DNA of 36,945 bases, taken from Flavobacteriaceae bacterium. GTDB taxonomy: Bacteria > Bacteroidota > Bacteroidia > Flavobacteriales > Flavobacteriaceae. Under the pieces are notes generated by a model. That model saw only the letters and a list, made by a program, of their open reading frames with translations, did not search any database and had not been told where the DNA came from. The DNA is taken from the NCBI GenBank assembly GCA_002862705.1, contig PKDU01000071.1:1-36945 (forward strand). Reading direction: 5' to 3'. Positions 7,972-16,762 of this stretch are shown piece after piece. Positions within the stretch are counted from its first letter, which is position 1. Each line of letters opens with the position of its first letter. The translations under genes and the position numbers were made by a program.

Positions 7972-8949
7972 ATGCAATACATAGATAATATCTTAGGTGC
8001 TATTGGAAACACACCGCTTATTAAGCTTAATAAAATTACTGCTGAAGTAGATGCGTTGGTGTTGGCAAAAGTGGAGTTTTTCAACCCTGGAAATTCTGTC
8101 AAAGATCGCATGGCCTTAAAAATGGTTGAAGATGCCGAGGCAGATGGCCGTCTCAAACCTGGCGGAACCATAGTTGAGGGTACTTCAGGAAACACGGGCA
8201 TGGGATTGGCACTCGCAGCGATTGTTAAGGGCTATAAACTGATTTGTGTGTCTACGGACAAGCAGTCCAAAGAAAAGTTTGATATACTGCGTGCTGTTGG
8301 TGCAGAGGTCATCGTGTGTCCCACAGATGTTGCGCCCGATGACCCAAGATCCTATTATTCAACTTCCAAGCGCATAGGGGAGGAAACGCCAAACGCTTGG
8401 TATGTAAACCAATACGACAATCCCTCTAATACGGTGGCCCATTACGAGCAAACAGGCCCTGAAATTTGGAAACAAACGGGAGGAAAAATCACACACTTTG
8501 TGGTGGGTGTTGGTACGGGTGGTACCATTTCGGGTGTGGGCAAATACCTAAAAGAGCAAAATCCCGATATCAAAATATGGGGAATAGATACTTATGGTTC
8601 TGTCTTTAAGAAATACCACGAAACGGGTATTTTTGATGAAAAGGAAATATACCCCTACATTACTGAAGGCATAGGCGAAGATATATTACCCGAAAATGTG
8701 GACTTTGAGATTATTGATGGCTTTGAAAAAGTCACCGACAAAGACGCTGCTGTGTATACACGCAAGCTTGCTCGCGAGGAAGGCATCTTTGCCGGTAACT
8801 CCTGTGGTGCGGCTGTCAAGGGAGTATTGCAACTTAAAAGGCACTTTGGCCCCGACGATGTGGTGGTAGTGCTATTACACGATTCGGGTAGTCGTTATGT
8901 AGGCAAGATGTACAACGACGACTGGATGCAGGAAAAGGGGTTTTTATAA
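7972..8949 (+). CDS. PLP-dependent cysteine synthase / cystathionine beta-synthase core enzyme
   Basis: Fold-type II pyridoxal-phosphate enzyme, 325 residues. K44 in FFNPGNSVKDRM is the Schiff-base lysine; TSGNTG (71-76) binds the substrate carboxylate; GVGTGGTISG (179-188) binds the PLP phosphate. The second half (YPYITEGIGEDILPENVD, then HDSGSRYVGKMYNDDWM at the C-terminus) resembles the catalytic core of cystathionine beta-synthase more than classical CysK. There is no N-terminal heme domain and no C-terminal CBS-pair regulatory domain. It may make cysteine from O-acetylserine and sulfide or act in transsulfuration; sequence alone does not decide. It has its own promoter and converges with the DUF5362-like gene, overlapping it by 6 bases. 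Confidence 0.9.
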   Translation: MQYIDNILGAIGNTPLIKLNKITAEVDALVLAKVEFFNPGNSVKDRMALKMVEDAEADGRLKPGGTIVEGTSGNTGMGLALAAIVKGYKLICVSTDKQSKEKFDILRAVGAEVIVCPTDVAPDDPRSYYSTSKRIGEETPNAWYVNQYDNPSNTVAHYEQTGPEIWKQTGGKITHFVVGVGTGGTISGVGKYLKEQNPDIKIWGIDTYGSVFKKYHETGIFDEKEIYPYITEGIGEDILPENVDFEIIDGFEKVTDKDAAVYTRKLAREEGIFAGNSCGAAVKGVLQLKRHFGPDDVVVVLLHDSGSRYVGKMYNDDWMQEKGFL

Positions 8950-9396
8950 GCCAGCAAAAGCGGCTGCCCCAAACAGTATGCTAAATACGAAAAACAAGAC
9001 GTAGAGGCTCAATACAACTACCGTTAAAATTCCCGCTAATTTCCAATAGGACTTTAGGTTTTTTAGACCGTCTTCTAGCTGTGCACTGTTGTGTTCACGC
9101 ACGGCTGCTTTGATGCGTATCGAAAAACGATACAGAAAAAGGCTGAGGGAGAAGTAAATAACAGCGAGTGCAAGATAAATAATAGTTACCGACCCTGTTC
9201 CCATAGCAGTAAACCCACTGACACCATAGTTGCTATCCATACCACTGATCATGCCAATAAGACTACTTAAAAAAAGCGCTGCAAGTACAATAGTTCCAGT
9301 GAAGATAAAGCCTATGATGGAAAGGAAATAGGTCCATTTTCTTACTTGATTTAGGTAGCTGATACCAATAGAAGTTAATTTTAATTCTGAATCCAT
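8944..9396 (-). CDS. DUF5362-like small membrane protein
   Basis: About 150 residues. Starting at ATG 9396 gives MDSELKLTSIGISYLNQVRKWTYFLSIIGFI, similar in layout to flavobacterial DUF5362 proteins. Four hydrophobic helices are visible: FLSIIGFIFTGTIVLAALFL, IIYLALAVIYFSLSLFLY, GILTVVVLSLYVLFFVFSIL, and a shorter one around SSLIGMISG. A charged segment (AAVREHNSAQLEDGLKNLKSYW) lies before the last helix. Function unknown. A GTG at 9432 would add 12 residues (MATQTLTFKSLT) and cannot be excluded. It is convergent with the upstream synthase gene, sharing 6 bases. The family assignment is from memory of the pattern, not a search. Confidence 0.75.
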   Translation of the reverse strand: MDSELKLTSIGISYLNQVRKWTYFLSIIGFIFTGTIVLAALFLSSLIGMISGMDSNYGVSGFTAMGTGSVTIIYLALAVIYFSLSLFLYRFSIRIKAAVREHNSAQLEDGLKNLKSYWKLAGILTVVVLSLYVLFFVFSILFGAAAFAGL

Positions 9397-9537
9397 AGTA
9401 AGCGATTTAAAGGTTAATGTTTGAGTTGCCACTACTTAGGCAACAATGAACACCAAAAAAATGCTCTACGAAATGGTTTAAAAAAATGAAGAACAGATTT
9501 GGGTTTTGTTCACTACTAAATTAGAAAAATAATTGGA

Positions 9538-10866
9538 TTAGCGCAGCACCTTGGAAGGAAACACCACGGTACTTTGGTGTCCATCGGTACCCACTGCAGC
9601 CACGCCAAACAAATAGTTGTCTAGCACAATCCCGTCAAGGGTGGTTTGGGTTTTATTACCCACATATTTGCTGTACTGCCAGGTTGGGGAGGTGGTATCG
9701 CGCCAATACACCACATAGCCTGCTGTGTTAGGACTTTCTGAAGCCACCCACCCCAGTCGAGTGCTGGGGGCTACTACGCCACCTATGGCAACTTCCTTTG
9801 GTGCAGGGGGTGCCCAAGCCAAAGCCGCTAGCGATATGGCATTTACAGCCGTAAGCTTGGCTGCATAGGCCGCGTTTACGCCAGACAACACATCGCCATA
9901 AGCAATGCCGTTTTCGTTGCGGATGTCTTGGTGTTGACGGTTGTAGTTTTCATGTGCTTCCATGATGCGAATACCCGCAAAACCAACATCGTTAAATGGG
10001 CGATGATGGCCACCACGTCCAAATCGGTCTAAGCGATAAATCAGCATGGGGTTCATCTCCGGCATATAGGTTTGGGTCGTTTTGTGTACGTAGCGTGCCA
10101 GTTGTCGTGAAATGCCATCTACCTCGCCTCCATAAAAACGGCGTTGCTTACGGGCACGTTCGGTTTCAGTAACGGGTGTTGGTTCAGAGAAAATACGAAA
10201 ACCGCGGTTGTCAATGACGCCATCTACGCCCTCAATATTACCAATCATGTCATTGTTCAGTACGCCGATAATTTCCCAATTGTTATCCAAGGCATATTGT
10301 GCTAGCCCCTTACCGCCATACAGACCTTGTTCCTCTCCAGAGAGACCCACATAAACAATACTGTTGGCAAAACGATATTTCGATAATACCCTTGCTGCTT
10401 CAATCGCGCCTGCCATCCCCGTGGCATTGTCGTTAGCACCTGGCGAATCAGATGTAAAGTTATTGGGGTCACTGACTCTAGAGTCGATATCCCCACTCAT
10501 GATGACAAACCTATTTGGATGAACACTACCCCGTTGAATGGCAACGATATTGTTGATCCAAACGTCGCGCGTAAGGCGCCGCCCATCGGCTTTAAACATA
10601 TTTTTCTGTTCGAAAACTTCAAGACAGTTTCCGCAGTCAGCGCTTATTTGTGTAAAAGATTTTTTGATCCATCTTCTGGCTGCGCCAATGCCTCTCGTTT
10701 CTGAAAGTGTATCGCTCAAGGTATGTCGGGTACCAAAGTTGGCCAGGGTCTCCACATCTGTTATGATGCGATTGGCGGACACTGCTTCAATAATGTCATA
10801 CATCCGCGCGTCCTGTTGCCCAAAGGCAAGACTAATGGTAATAAACAAGAAGCAAAAGCGATACAT
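9538..10866 (-). CDS. Secreted M28-family metallopeptidase with C-terminal FN3-like domain
   Basis: 442 residues. Residues 1-16 form a signal peptide (FCFLFITISLAFG) without a lipobox cysteine, so export to the periplasm or outside is likely. The peptidase domain carries M28 landmarks: D146 in PGANDNATG (bridging metal ligand), E178/E179 in SGEEQGLYG (catalytic base and ligand), D206 in LNNDMIGN, and a histidine-rich end (H287, H288, H305, H312). The first metal-ligand motif, normally HxD, reads SGDIDSR, with D126 where His is expected. Residues from about 355 look like a fibronectin type III domain (AGYVVYWRDTTSPTWQYSKYV). It starts one base after the fadE stop, so it is probably the last gene of the fad operon. 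Substrate unknown; an aminopeptidase or carboxypeptidase role is the family expectation. Confidence 0.85.
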   Translation of the reverse strand: MYRFCFLFITISLAFGQQDARMYDIIEAVSANRIITDVETLANFGTRHTLSDTLSETRGIGAARRWIKKSFTQISADCGNCLEVFEQKNMFKADGRRLTRDVWINNIVAIQRGSVHPNRFVIMSGDIDSRVSDPNNFTSDSPGANDNATGMAGAIEAARVLSKYRFANSIVYVGLSGEEQGLYGGKGLAQYALDNNWEIIGVLNNDMIGNIEGVDGVIDNRGFRIFSEPTPVTETERARKQRRFYGGEVDGISRQLARYVHKTTQTYMPEMNPMLIYRLDRFGRGGHHRPFNDVGFAGIRIMEAHENYNRQHQDIRNENGIAYGDVLSGVNAAYAAKLTAVNAISLAALAWAPPAPKEVAIGGVVAPSTRLGWVASESPNTAGYVVYWRDTTSPTWQYSKYVGNKTQTTLDGIVLDNYLFGVAAVGTDGHQSTVVFPSKVLR

Positions 10867-10867
10867 G

Positions 10868-12670
10868 TCAGATGCAATATACGTTTTCTGCCGTTAGCTT
10901 TTCAGCCACTTTGTTGCGCAATGCAATTACATTCGGATATTCCATGTATTTGGTAAAACGCTTGAGTCCCATAAGCAATGCTTTTTGTTCATCGCCCTCG
11001 GCAAATCCCAAAATAGCTTCACGGCCTTTGGTGCTGATTTTCTCAACCGCTTGATAGAGGTACAACTGACTAAGCGCCACTTGATGTTCTTGCGCTTCTA
11101 GACCATAAACGCCTATATTCTTTTCAGCCCGTAACACGGCAGATTCTGCCATATAAACTTCAATCAAAATATCGGCGACAGCCAACAACAGTTGTTGGTG
11201 TTCCTCAAGTTCGGTACCGTATTTCTGTACCCCTGCACCTGCAATCATCAAAAAGACCTTCTTTAGGTTTTTAAGGATGTGCTTTTCTTGGCTTAAAGGT
11301 GCGCTAAAATCAGGGATAGCAAAGTCAGGAATGCCCAAAAGCTCTTCGCCAACTGCTGTGGCAGGACCAATCAAATCCAGTTGTCCTTTCATGGCTTTTT
11401 TGATGAGCATACCCACCGATAGCATTCGGTTGATTTCGTTGGTCCCTTCGTAGATTCGAGCAATTCGGGTATCGCGCCAAGCCGTTTGCATTGGCGTTTC
11501 AGCTGAGTAGCCCATACCTCCCATAATTTGGATCCCTTCATCTGCCGTAATTTGGGTGTGCTCTGAGCAAGCAACTTTAAGGATAGAACACTCAATAACG
11601 TATTCCTCTACTCCTTTAAGCTCTGCTTCTTGATGACTGTTACCAGCAGCATCACGTAGTGCAATGCGATCTTCAATATCTTTTGCTGCTCTGTAGCAAG
11701 CCGCTTCACCAGCATACAAGAACGTCGCCATATTGGCAAGTTTTTGTTTGATGGCACCAAACTGTGCAATCGGTGTTTTGAACTGCACCCGTTGGTTAGC
11801 AAAACTTATGGCTTCATTAAGCACACGTCTTTGACCGTCTAGGGTGGCTACTGCAAGCTTGATGCGCCCAACGTTAAGGGCATTCATGGCAATCTTAAAC
11901 CCATTGCCACGCTCCGATAACATATTCTCCACCGGTACCTTGGTATCGCTAAAAAAGACCTGTCGGGTTGAAGACGCATTGATGCCTAATTTTTTTTCTT
12001 CCTCACCCATGGAAATTCCATTTTCTGGGTCATTTGGAATAATAAAGCCGGTGATATTTTTATCATCTTCTATTCGAGCAAAGACAATCATCAAATCGGC
12101 ATAGCCCGCGTTAGAAATCCATATTTTTTGACCCGAAATACGGTAGTGCGAGCCATCATCAGAAAGCACTGCTGTGGTCTTACCGCTATTGGCATCGGAT
12201 CCCGCTGTGGGTTCAGTAAGACAATAACAACCAATCCATTCGCCACTGGCTAGTTTAGGTACATACTTTTTCTTTTGTTCTTCATTTCCGTAGAGTACAA
12301 TTGGCATGGTGCCTATTCCAGTGTGTGCACCAAATGCAGTGGAAAGCGAACCAGAAGCCCCCGAAATATATTCACATACCAGCATGGTGTCAACAAAACC
12401 CATCCCCATGCCGCCATAGGCTTCGGGTACGCTAACGCCCAAAAAGCCCATCTCGCCAATTTTACGCATCAGCTCAAAGGTGTAATCGTAATCTTTGTTG
12501 TCAAAACGTTCACGAGCAGGCCAAACTTCACGGTCAACAAATTCCTGTATCGCTTCACGCATCATGCGCTGTTCTTCGTTAAATTCTTCTGGAGTGAAGA
12601 TGTCTTGTGCTTTGGTATCCTCTAGTATAAAGGCACCACCACGGGTAAGTTTACGTTCTGCTGTTTCCAT
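10868..12670 (-). CDS. fadE: Acyl-CoA dehydrogenase, long FadE type
   Basis: FAD enzyme for the first step of beta-oxidation, acyl-CoA to trans-2-enoyl-CoA. 600 residues: an N-terminal extension, the usual three-part acyl-CoA dehydrogenase fold ([13 protein letters not shown] at 151-163 and [12 protein letters not shown] at 182-193 form the FAD/substrate region), then a C-terminal helical extension of about 180 residues, as in B. subtilis FadE or mitochondrial VLCAD. E408 in [15 protein letters not shown] is the expected catalytic glutamate. It follows fadA by 9 bases and precedes the M28 peptidase gene by one base. The order fadN-fadA-fadE matches the B. subtilis operon of those names. Confidence 0.95.
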   Translation of the reverse strand: METAERKLTRGGAFILEDTKAQDIFTPEEFNEEQRMMREAIQEFVDREVWPARERFDNKDYDYTFELMRKIGEMGFLGVSVPEAYGGMGMGFVDTMLVCEYISGASGSLSTAFGAHTGIGTMPIVLYGNEEQKKKYVPKLASGEWIGCYCLTEPTAGSDANSGKTTAVLSDDGSHYRISGQKIWISNAGYADLMIVFARIEDDKNITGFIIPNDPENGISMGEEEKKLGINASSTRQVFFSDTKVPVENMLSERGNGFKIAMNALNVGRIKLAVATLDGQRRVLNEAISFANQRVQFKTPIAQFGAIKQKLANMATFLYAGEAACYRAAKDIEDRIALRDAAGNSHQEAELKGVEEYVIECSILKVACSEHTQITADEGIQIMGGMGYSAETPMQTAWRDTRIARIYEGTNEINRMLSVGMLIKKAMKGQLDLIGPATAVGEELLGIPDFAIPDFSAPLSQEKHILKNLKKVFLMIAGAGVQKYGTELEEHQQLLLAVADILIEVYMAESAVLRAEKNIGVYGLEAQEHQVALSQLYLYQAVEKISTKGREAILGFAEGDEQKALLMGLKRFTKYMEYPNVIALRNKVAEKLTAENVYCI

Positions 12671-12679
12671 AAGTTGGTG

Positions 12680-13858
12680 TTATAATCGTTCAAAAATTCC
12701 GGCTGCGCCCTGTCCTGTTCCCACACACATGGTCACCATACCGTATTTGTTATTTCGCTTTTTCATTTCGTCAAATAGCTGCACCGAAAGCTTTGCGCCC
12801 GTGCATCCAAGTGGATGTCCTAGGGCTATGGCGCCTCCGTTAACGTTTATGATATCGGAATTTAATCCCAAGGTTCGTATCACCGCCAAAGACTGTGAAG
12901 CAAAGGCTTCGTTTAGCTCAATCAATTCAATATCTTCTTGTTTCATTCCAGCTTGCTTCAGCGCCTTTGGAATGGCTGCTACAGGACCAATCCCCATTAT
13001 ACGTGGCGGTACGCCTGCTGCTGCATAACTAACCATACGCGCAATAGGAGTAACCCCAAGCTCTTTGACCATATCCTCGCTCATGACCAATACCATGGCT
13101 GCACCATCGCTGGTTTGTGAGGCATTACCTGCAGTTACGGAGCCACCAGCTGAAAATACGGGACGAAGTTTAGCCAGTTTATCAATAGCCGTGTCGGCAC
13201 GTGGACCTTCGTCTGTGTCCACTACATAGTTGCGTGTTTCCTTGGTATTTCCTTCCAAATAGGTTTCTTCAATATGGATGGGTACAATCTGGTCTTTAAA
13301 GGCATCACTTTTAAGTGCCGCAAGTGCTTTTTGGTGTGAGTCATAGGAAAATGCGTCTTGGTCTTCTCGTGAGATGTTGTACTCTTTGGCTACAGCCTCT
13401 GCCGTTAGCCCCATACCCCAATAATAATCTTCTTTTCCATTTTTTACCAATTCATAATCGGGAACCGGTTTGTATCCACCAAAGGGGATATAACTCATGC
13501 TTTCCGATCCACCAGCGATGATGCATTCCGCCATACCAGATTGAATCTTGGCAGTAGCCATGGCAATGGTTTCCAATCCCGAGGCGCAGTAGCGGTTAAC
13601 GGTAACGCCCGGAACCGTATCGGTTTCCAGTCCCATTAGCGAAATGAGTCGCGCCATGTTAAGCCCTTGCTCTGCTTCGGGCATGGCATTTCCAACAATG
13701 ACGTCGTCGATGCGTTTTTTATCCAACTCAGGGATGCTGTCCATGAGGTGGGCAACCGTTTCTGCGGCCAGTTCATCTGGACGCTTAAAGCGGAAAAGTC
13801 CCCGTGGTGCTTTTCCAACGGCGGTGCGATATGCCCGTACGATATAAGCTGTTTTCAT
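12680..13858 (-). CDS. fadA: Acetyl-CoA acyltransferase (3-ketoacyl-CoA thiolase)
   Basis: Thiolase that performs the last beta-oxidation step, splitting 3-ketoacyl-CoA with CoA. 392 residues from ATG 13858 ([20 protein letters not shown]), the classic thiolase start; an open extension to 13930 lies within fadN and is not needed. C91 in [12 protein letters not shown] is the acyl-accepting cysteine; H348 in [15 protein letters not shown] and C378 in [13 protein letters not shown] complete the active site. It starts two bases after the fadN stop, which suggests coupling and agrees with the known FadB/FadN-FadA association into a trifunctional complex. Confidence 0.97.
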   Translation of the reverse strand: MKTAYIVRAYRTAVGKAPRGLFRFKRPDELAAETVAHLMDSIPELDKKRIDDVIVGNAMPEAEQGLNMARLISLMGLETDTVPGVTVNRYCASGLETIAMATAKIQSGMAECIIAGGSESMSYIPFGGYKPVPDYELVKNGKEDYYWGMGLTAEAVAKEYNISREDQDAFSYDSHQKALAALKSDAFKDQIVPIHIEETYLEGNTKETRNYVVDTDEGPRADTAIDKLAKLRPVFSAGGSVTAGNASQTSDGAAMVLVMSEDMVKELGVTPIARMVSYAAAGVPPRIMGIGPVAAIPKALKQAGMKQEDIELIELNEAFASQSLAVIRTLGLNSDIINVNGGAIALGHPLGCTGAKLSVQLFDEMKKRNNKYGMVTMCVGTGQGAAGIFERL

Positions 13859-13860
13859 AA

Positions 13861-16266
13861 TTAGTTGCGTAAAGGTTTGCCAGTTTTGAGCATATGTTGA
13901 ATGCGTTCCAATGTTTTTCTTTCGGCACATAGCGATAAAAAAGCCTCACGCTCGATGTCTAGCAAATAACGTTCGCTTACTTGCGTCGCTTGCGACAGAT
14001 CGCCTCCTGCCATTACATAGGCAAGTTTGTTGGCAATTTTTTGATCGTGCTCCGAAATGTAGTGTCCCGCTTCCATACTATCTGTACCTACCAAAAACAT
14101 GCCCAAAGCTTGTTTTCCAAGTACTTTTATATCCGTGCGTTGTTTGGGTTGCGTGTAGCCGCGCTGCGCCATAAGCAGGGCTTCCTGCTTGGCAATGCTC
14201 AGCTGCTGTTTGCCATTGACTACAACTATGTCTTTCCCTTTCTGTAAAATGCTAAAGTCATAGGCTTCATAAGCCGAGGTAGCCACTTTTGCCATACCTA
14301 TGGCCAAGAAATGCTCTTGCAACACATTAAGCTCTACGTCGTTTTTGCGGAACATGTCAGACGCACGCAAGGTCATTTCCTTAGAACCACCACCGCCAGG
14401 AATGACCCCAACGCCAAATTCTACCAATCCGATGTAGGTTTCCGCAGCAGCCACTACTTTGTCGGCATGCATAGACAGTTCGCAGCCCCCACCAAGCGTT
14501 AGTCCGTGTGGTGCAGCAACTGTGGGTACACTCGAATAGCGCATCCGCATCATGGTATCTTGGAAGTACTTAATGGCCATATTCAGCTCATCGTATTCCT
14601 GTTCTACTGCTAGCATGAATATCATGCCCAAGTTGGCGCCTGCCGAGAAGTTGGCACCGTTATTGCCTACCACAATCCCTTCATAGCCTTGTTCCGCAAG
14701 GTCAATACCTTTATTAATGCCCTGCAAGACACCCGCACCGATGGTATTCATTTTTGAGCGAAACTCTATATTTAAAATCCCATCACCCAAGTCTATTACC
14801 GAGCATTCCTTATTTTGCCAGATGGTCTTGTTCTCTCGGACGTGATCCAAAATAATAAAGGCCTCTTGTCCGGGAACGGACTCAAATTTCTCTTTCTCAA
14901 TATTGTAATAGTGCGGCTTGTTTTCGATAAGCTGATAAAAGCTTGTAGCGCCAGTGGCGGCCAACGTTTCTATCCATGGGGCAACTTGGTGCCCAGCTTC
15001 CTTAATAAGCGCAATTCCTTCTTTTAGTCCAACAGCGTCCCACAATTCGAAGGGGCCGTGTTCCCAGCCAAAACCAGCCTTCATGGCTTCATCTATTTGG
15101 TAAAGTGCATCAGATATTTCGGGAATGCGGTACTGTACATAAGCAAAGGTTTCGCCCAAAACAGCGCGGTAGAATTGTGCTGCCTTGTCTGTCCCGCTTA
15201 TCAAAATGGGAAAACGATCAGCAACACGCTCAACAGCTTTTGTTTTTTCAAGCGTAGCAAAAGATACTTTCTTTTTGGAGCGATACGTCATGGTGTCTAA
15301 GTCCAATACTTGTATTTCAGACGTTCCGTCTTTGTCCTTGATTTTTTTGTAAAACCCTTGACCCGATTTGCTTCCGAGCCACTGCTCGGCCATCATTTTT
15401 TGGATAAAATCTGGCAATACAAAACGGTCACGACGTTCGTCGTCTGGGCAGTTTTCGTGCAAGCCTTTGGCTACATGCACAAGGGTGTCTAGCCCCACAA
15501 CATCTACCGTTCTAAAGGTGGCAGATTTGGGTCGTCCCATCACAGGACCGGTTAGTTTATCTACTTCCTCCACAGTCAGCCCCATGGGTTTCATTTGGTG
15601 GAATAAACTCTGAATACAGAAGATGCCAATGCGGTTACCGATAAAGGCAGGTGTGTCTTTGGCCAGCACAGCCGACTTACCCAAAAAGCGGGTGCCGTAG
15701 TCCATAATAAAGTCAACAACCTCGGGCTTGCAATTGGGTCCCGGTACCACTTCAAATAATTTGAGGTAGCGTGGCGGGTTGAAGAAGTGGGTAACGGTAA
15801 AATGTTCTTGAAAGTCTTTAGACCTCTCCTCGTTCATAAACTTAATGGGAATACCAGAAGTGTTAGAGCTAACCAGTGTTCCGGGCGTTCTGTGTTGTTC
15901 TACTTGCTCAAATACGATTTTCTTAATGTCCAATCGTTCTACTACGACTTCGATAATCCAATCCACGCCAGCAAGCTTGGACATATCGTCTTCAAAATTA
16001 CCTGTTTGGATGCGCTCCTTAAAGTTTGGATGATAGAGCGGTGCAGGTTTGCTTTTGATGGCGGTCGTTAGGTTGGTCGTAACAATGCGGTTACGCACCG
16101 CTGGGTGTGTAGTTTCTAAACCTTTTTTCTTTTCAAGATCGTTGGGTTCTTTGGGTACGATGTCCAGCAGCAATACCTCAACACCAATATTGGCAAAGTG
16201 GCAGGCTATTCCAGCGCCCATGATCCCTGACCCTAATACGGCTACTTTTTTTATACGTCTGTTCAT
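13861..16266 (-). CDS. fadN: FadN-type 3-hydroxyacyl-CoA dehydrogenase/enoyl-CoA hydratase
   Basis: Bifunctional beta-oxidation enzyme, 801 residues. The dehydrogenase half comes first: Rossmann motif GSGIMGAGIA (12-21), catalytic pair H160 and E172 in HFFNPPRYLKLFEVV. The crotonase half follows from about 485: oxyanion region NFSAGANLGM (539-548), and the two hydratase glutamates E596 (LGGGCEL) and E616 (GLVEFGVGVIPGGGG). This order is the reverse of E. coli FadB (hydratase first) and equals B. subtilis FadN. Both active sites look intact. It lies seven bases after marR and two before fadA. Likely repressed by the MarR protein encoded just upstream. Confidence 0.95.
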   Translation of the reverse strand: MNRRIKKVAVLGSGIMGAGIACHFANIGVEVLLLDIVPKEPNDLEKKKGLETTHPAVRNRIVTTNLTTAIKSKPAPLYHPNFKERIQTGNFEDDMSKLAGVDWIIEVVVERLDIKKIVFEQVEQHRTPGTLVSSNTSGIPIKFMNEERSKDFQEHFTVTHFFNPPRYLKLFEVVPGPNCKPEVVDFIMDYGTRFLGKSAVLAKDTPAFIGNRIGIFCIQSLFHQMKPMGLTVEEVDKLTGPVMGRPKSATFRTVDVVGLDTLVHVAKGLHENCPDDERRDRFVLPDFIQKMMAEQWLGSKSGQGFYKKIKDKDGTSEIQVLDLDTMTYRSKKKVSFATLEKTKAVERVADRFPILISGTDKAAQFYRAVLGETFAYVQYRIPEISDALYQIDEAMKAGFGWEHGPFELWDAVGLKEGIALIKEAGHQVAPWIETLAATGATSFYQLIENKPHYYNIEKEKFESVPGQEAFIILDHVRENKTIWQNKECSVIDLGDGILNIEFRSKMNTIGAGVLQGINKGIDLAEQGYEGIVVGNNGANFSAGANLGMIFMLAVEQEYDELNMAIKYFQDTMMRMRYSSVPTVAAPHGLTLGGGCELSMHADKVVAAAETYIGLVEFGVGVIPGGGGSKEMTLRASDMFRKNDVELNVLQEHFLAIGMAKVATSAYEAYDFSILQKGKDIVVVNGKQQLSIAKQEALLMAQRGYTQPKQRTDIKVLGKQALGMFLVGTDSMEAGHYISEHDQKIANKLAYVMAGGDLSQATQVSERYLLDIEREAFLSLCAERKTLERIQHMLKTGKPLRN

Positions 16267-16273
16267 AGGTAGG

Positions 16274-16720
16274 TTATTTGTAAATGTTTTTTGATTGTAT
16301 GAGTTCGATGATGGTTTCGGATACCTCCCTAAAGGCCTCTAGCTTTTTAGCATCGATGTTTTGCGTTACTTGCTCATTAAATTTCACAACAAAGGATTTT
16401 GACAAATCCCTTTTTTCTAGCCCTGCCGTGGTGAGTTTAAGCAATACGCTCCTGCCGTCATCAGGATTGGGTTCACGAACAATCAATCCCTTGTTATCAA
16501 GTGTCTTTAGTGTTCTGGAAAGGCTGGTGGCCTCCATACCCATCTTTGGCGCAATCGCCGTTGAGGGAGTTCCGTGAATAGGGTCTATGGATAACAACGC
16601 CAAACCTGTTGCCATTGTGGTGTCGTATTTAGCAGCTTCTTCATTGTACATTTTGGCAATGGCTTGCCATGCTGCTCGGTATAGTGCGTCAATGGTTGGG
16701 TACGAAGTGGTTACTTGCAT
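16274..16720 (-). CDS. MarR-family transcriptional regulator, probable fad operon repressor
   Basis: 148 residues from ATG 16720 (MQVTTSYPTIDALYRAAW). A winged helix-turn-helix spans about 37-100: recognition region GMEATSLSRTLKTLDNKGLI and wing PNPDDGRSVLLKLT, with D88 and R90 of the MarR-family DxR wing motif. Flanking helices form the dimer interface. A GTG at 16750 would add ten residues but lies inside the palindrome and upstream of the -7 element, so I reject it. It is the first gene of marR-fadN-fadA-fadE-M28, and a large palindrome sits immediately before its promoter element. MarR proteins commonly repress their own operon and are released by small ligands; here an acyl-CoA or fatty acid is a reasonable guess from context only. 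Confidence 0.9.
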   Translation of the reverse strand: MQVTTSYPTIDALYRAAWQAIAKMYNEEAAKYDTTMATGLALLSIDPIHGTPSTAIAPKMGMEATSLSRTLKTLDNKGLIVREPNPDDGRSVLLKLTTAGLEKRDLSKSFVVKFNEQVTQNIDAKKLEAFREVSETIIELIQSKNIYK

Positions 16721-16724
16721 ACCC

Positions 16725-16732
16725 CAAACATA
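16725..16732 (-). promoter_or_regulatory. -7 element of the marR-fad operon
   Basis: On the minus strand TATGTTTG matches TAnnTTTG exactly and ends 4 bases before the marR ATG. No TTG is present at the -33 distance; that position is occupied by the palindrome at 16737-16762. Confidence 0.5.
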
Positions 16733-16736
16733 CAAA

Positions 16737-16762
16737 AAAATACTATGCACGCATAGTATTTT
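16737..16762. promoter_or_regulatory. Perfect 12-base-arm palindrome: probable MarR operator, possibly also fadD terminator
   Basis: Arms AAAATACTATGC (16737-16748) and GCATAGTATTTT (16751-16762) are exact reverse complements around a 2-base spacer. The palindrome begins 4 bases upstream of the marR -7 element, covers the -33 position, and includes the TAA stop of the acyl-CoA ligase gene. Size, symmetry and position fit a MarR autorepression operator. Read on the minus strand it is followed by a T-run (7 T including the arm), so it may also act as a weak, AT-rich terminator for the ligase gene. Both roles are inferred. Confidence 0.6.

Noticed and set aside
9425..9444. GTTGCC...GGCAAC inverted repeat upstream of the DUF5362-like gene
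   Set aside because: Only 6-base arms around 8 bases, no T-run, no promoter match; likely chance.
9491..9511. GAACA...TGTTC hairpin after the M28 peptidase gene as an operon terminator
   Set aside because: Five-base stem with an 11-base loop is too weak, although T residues follow on the minus strand.
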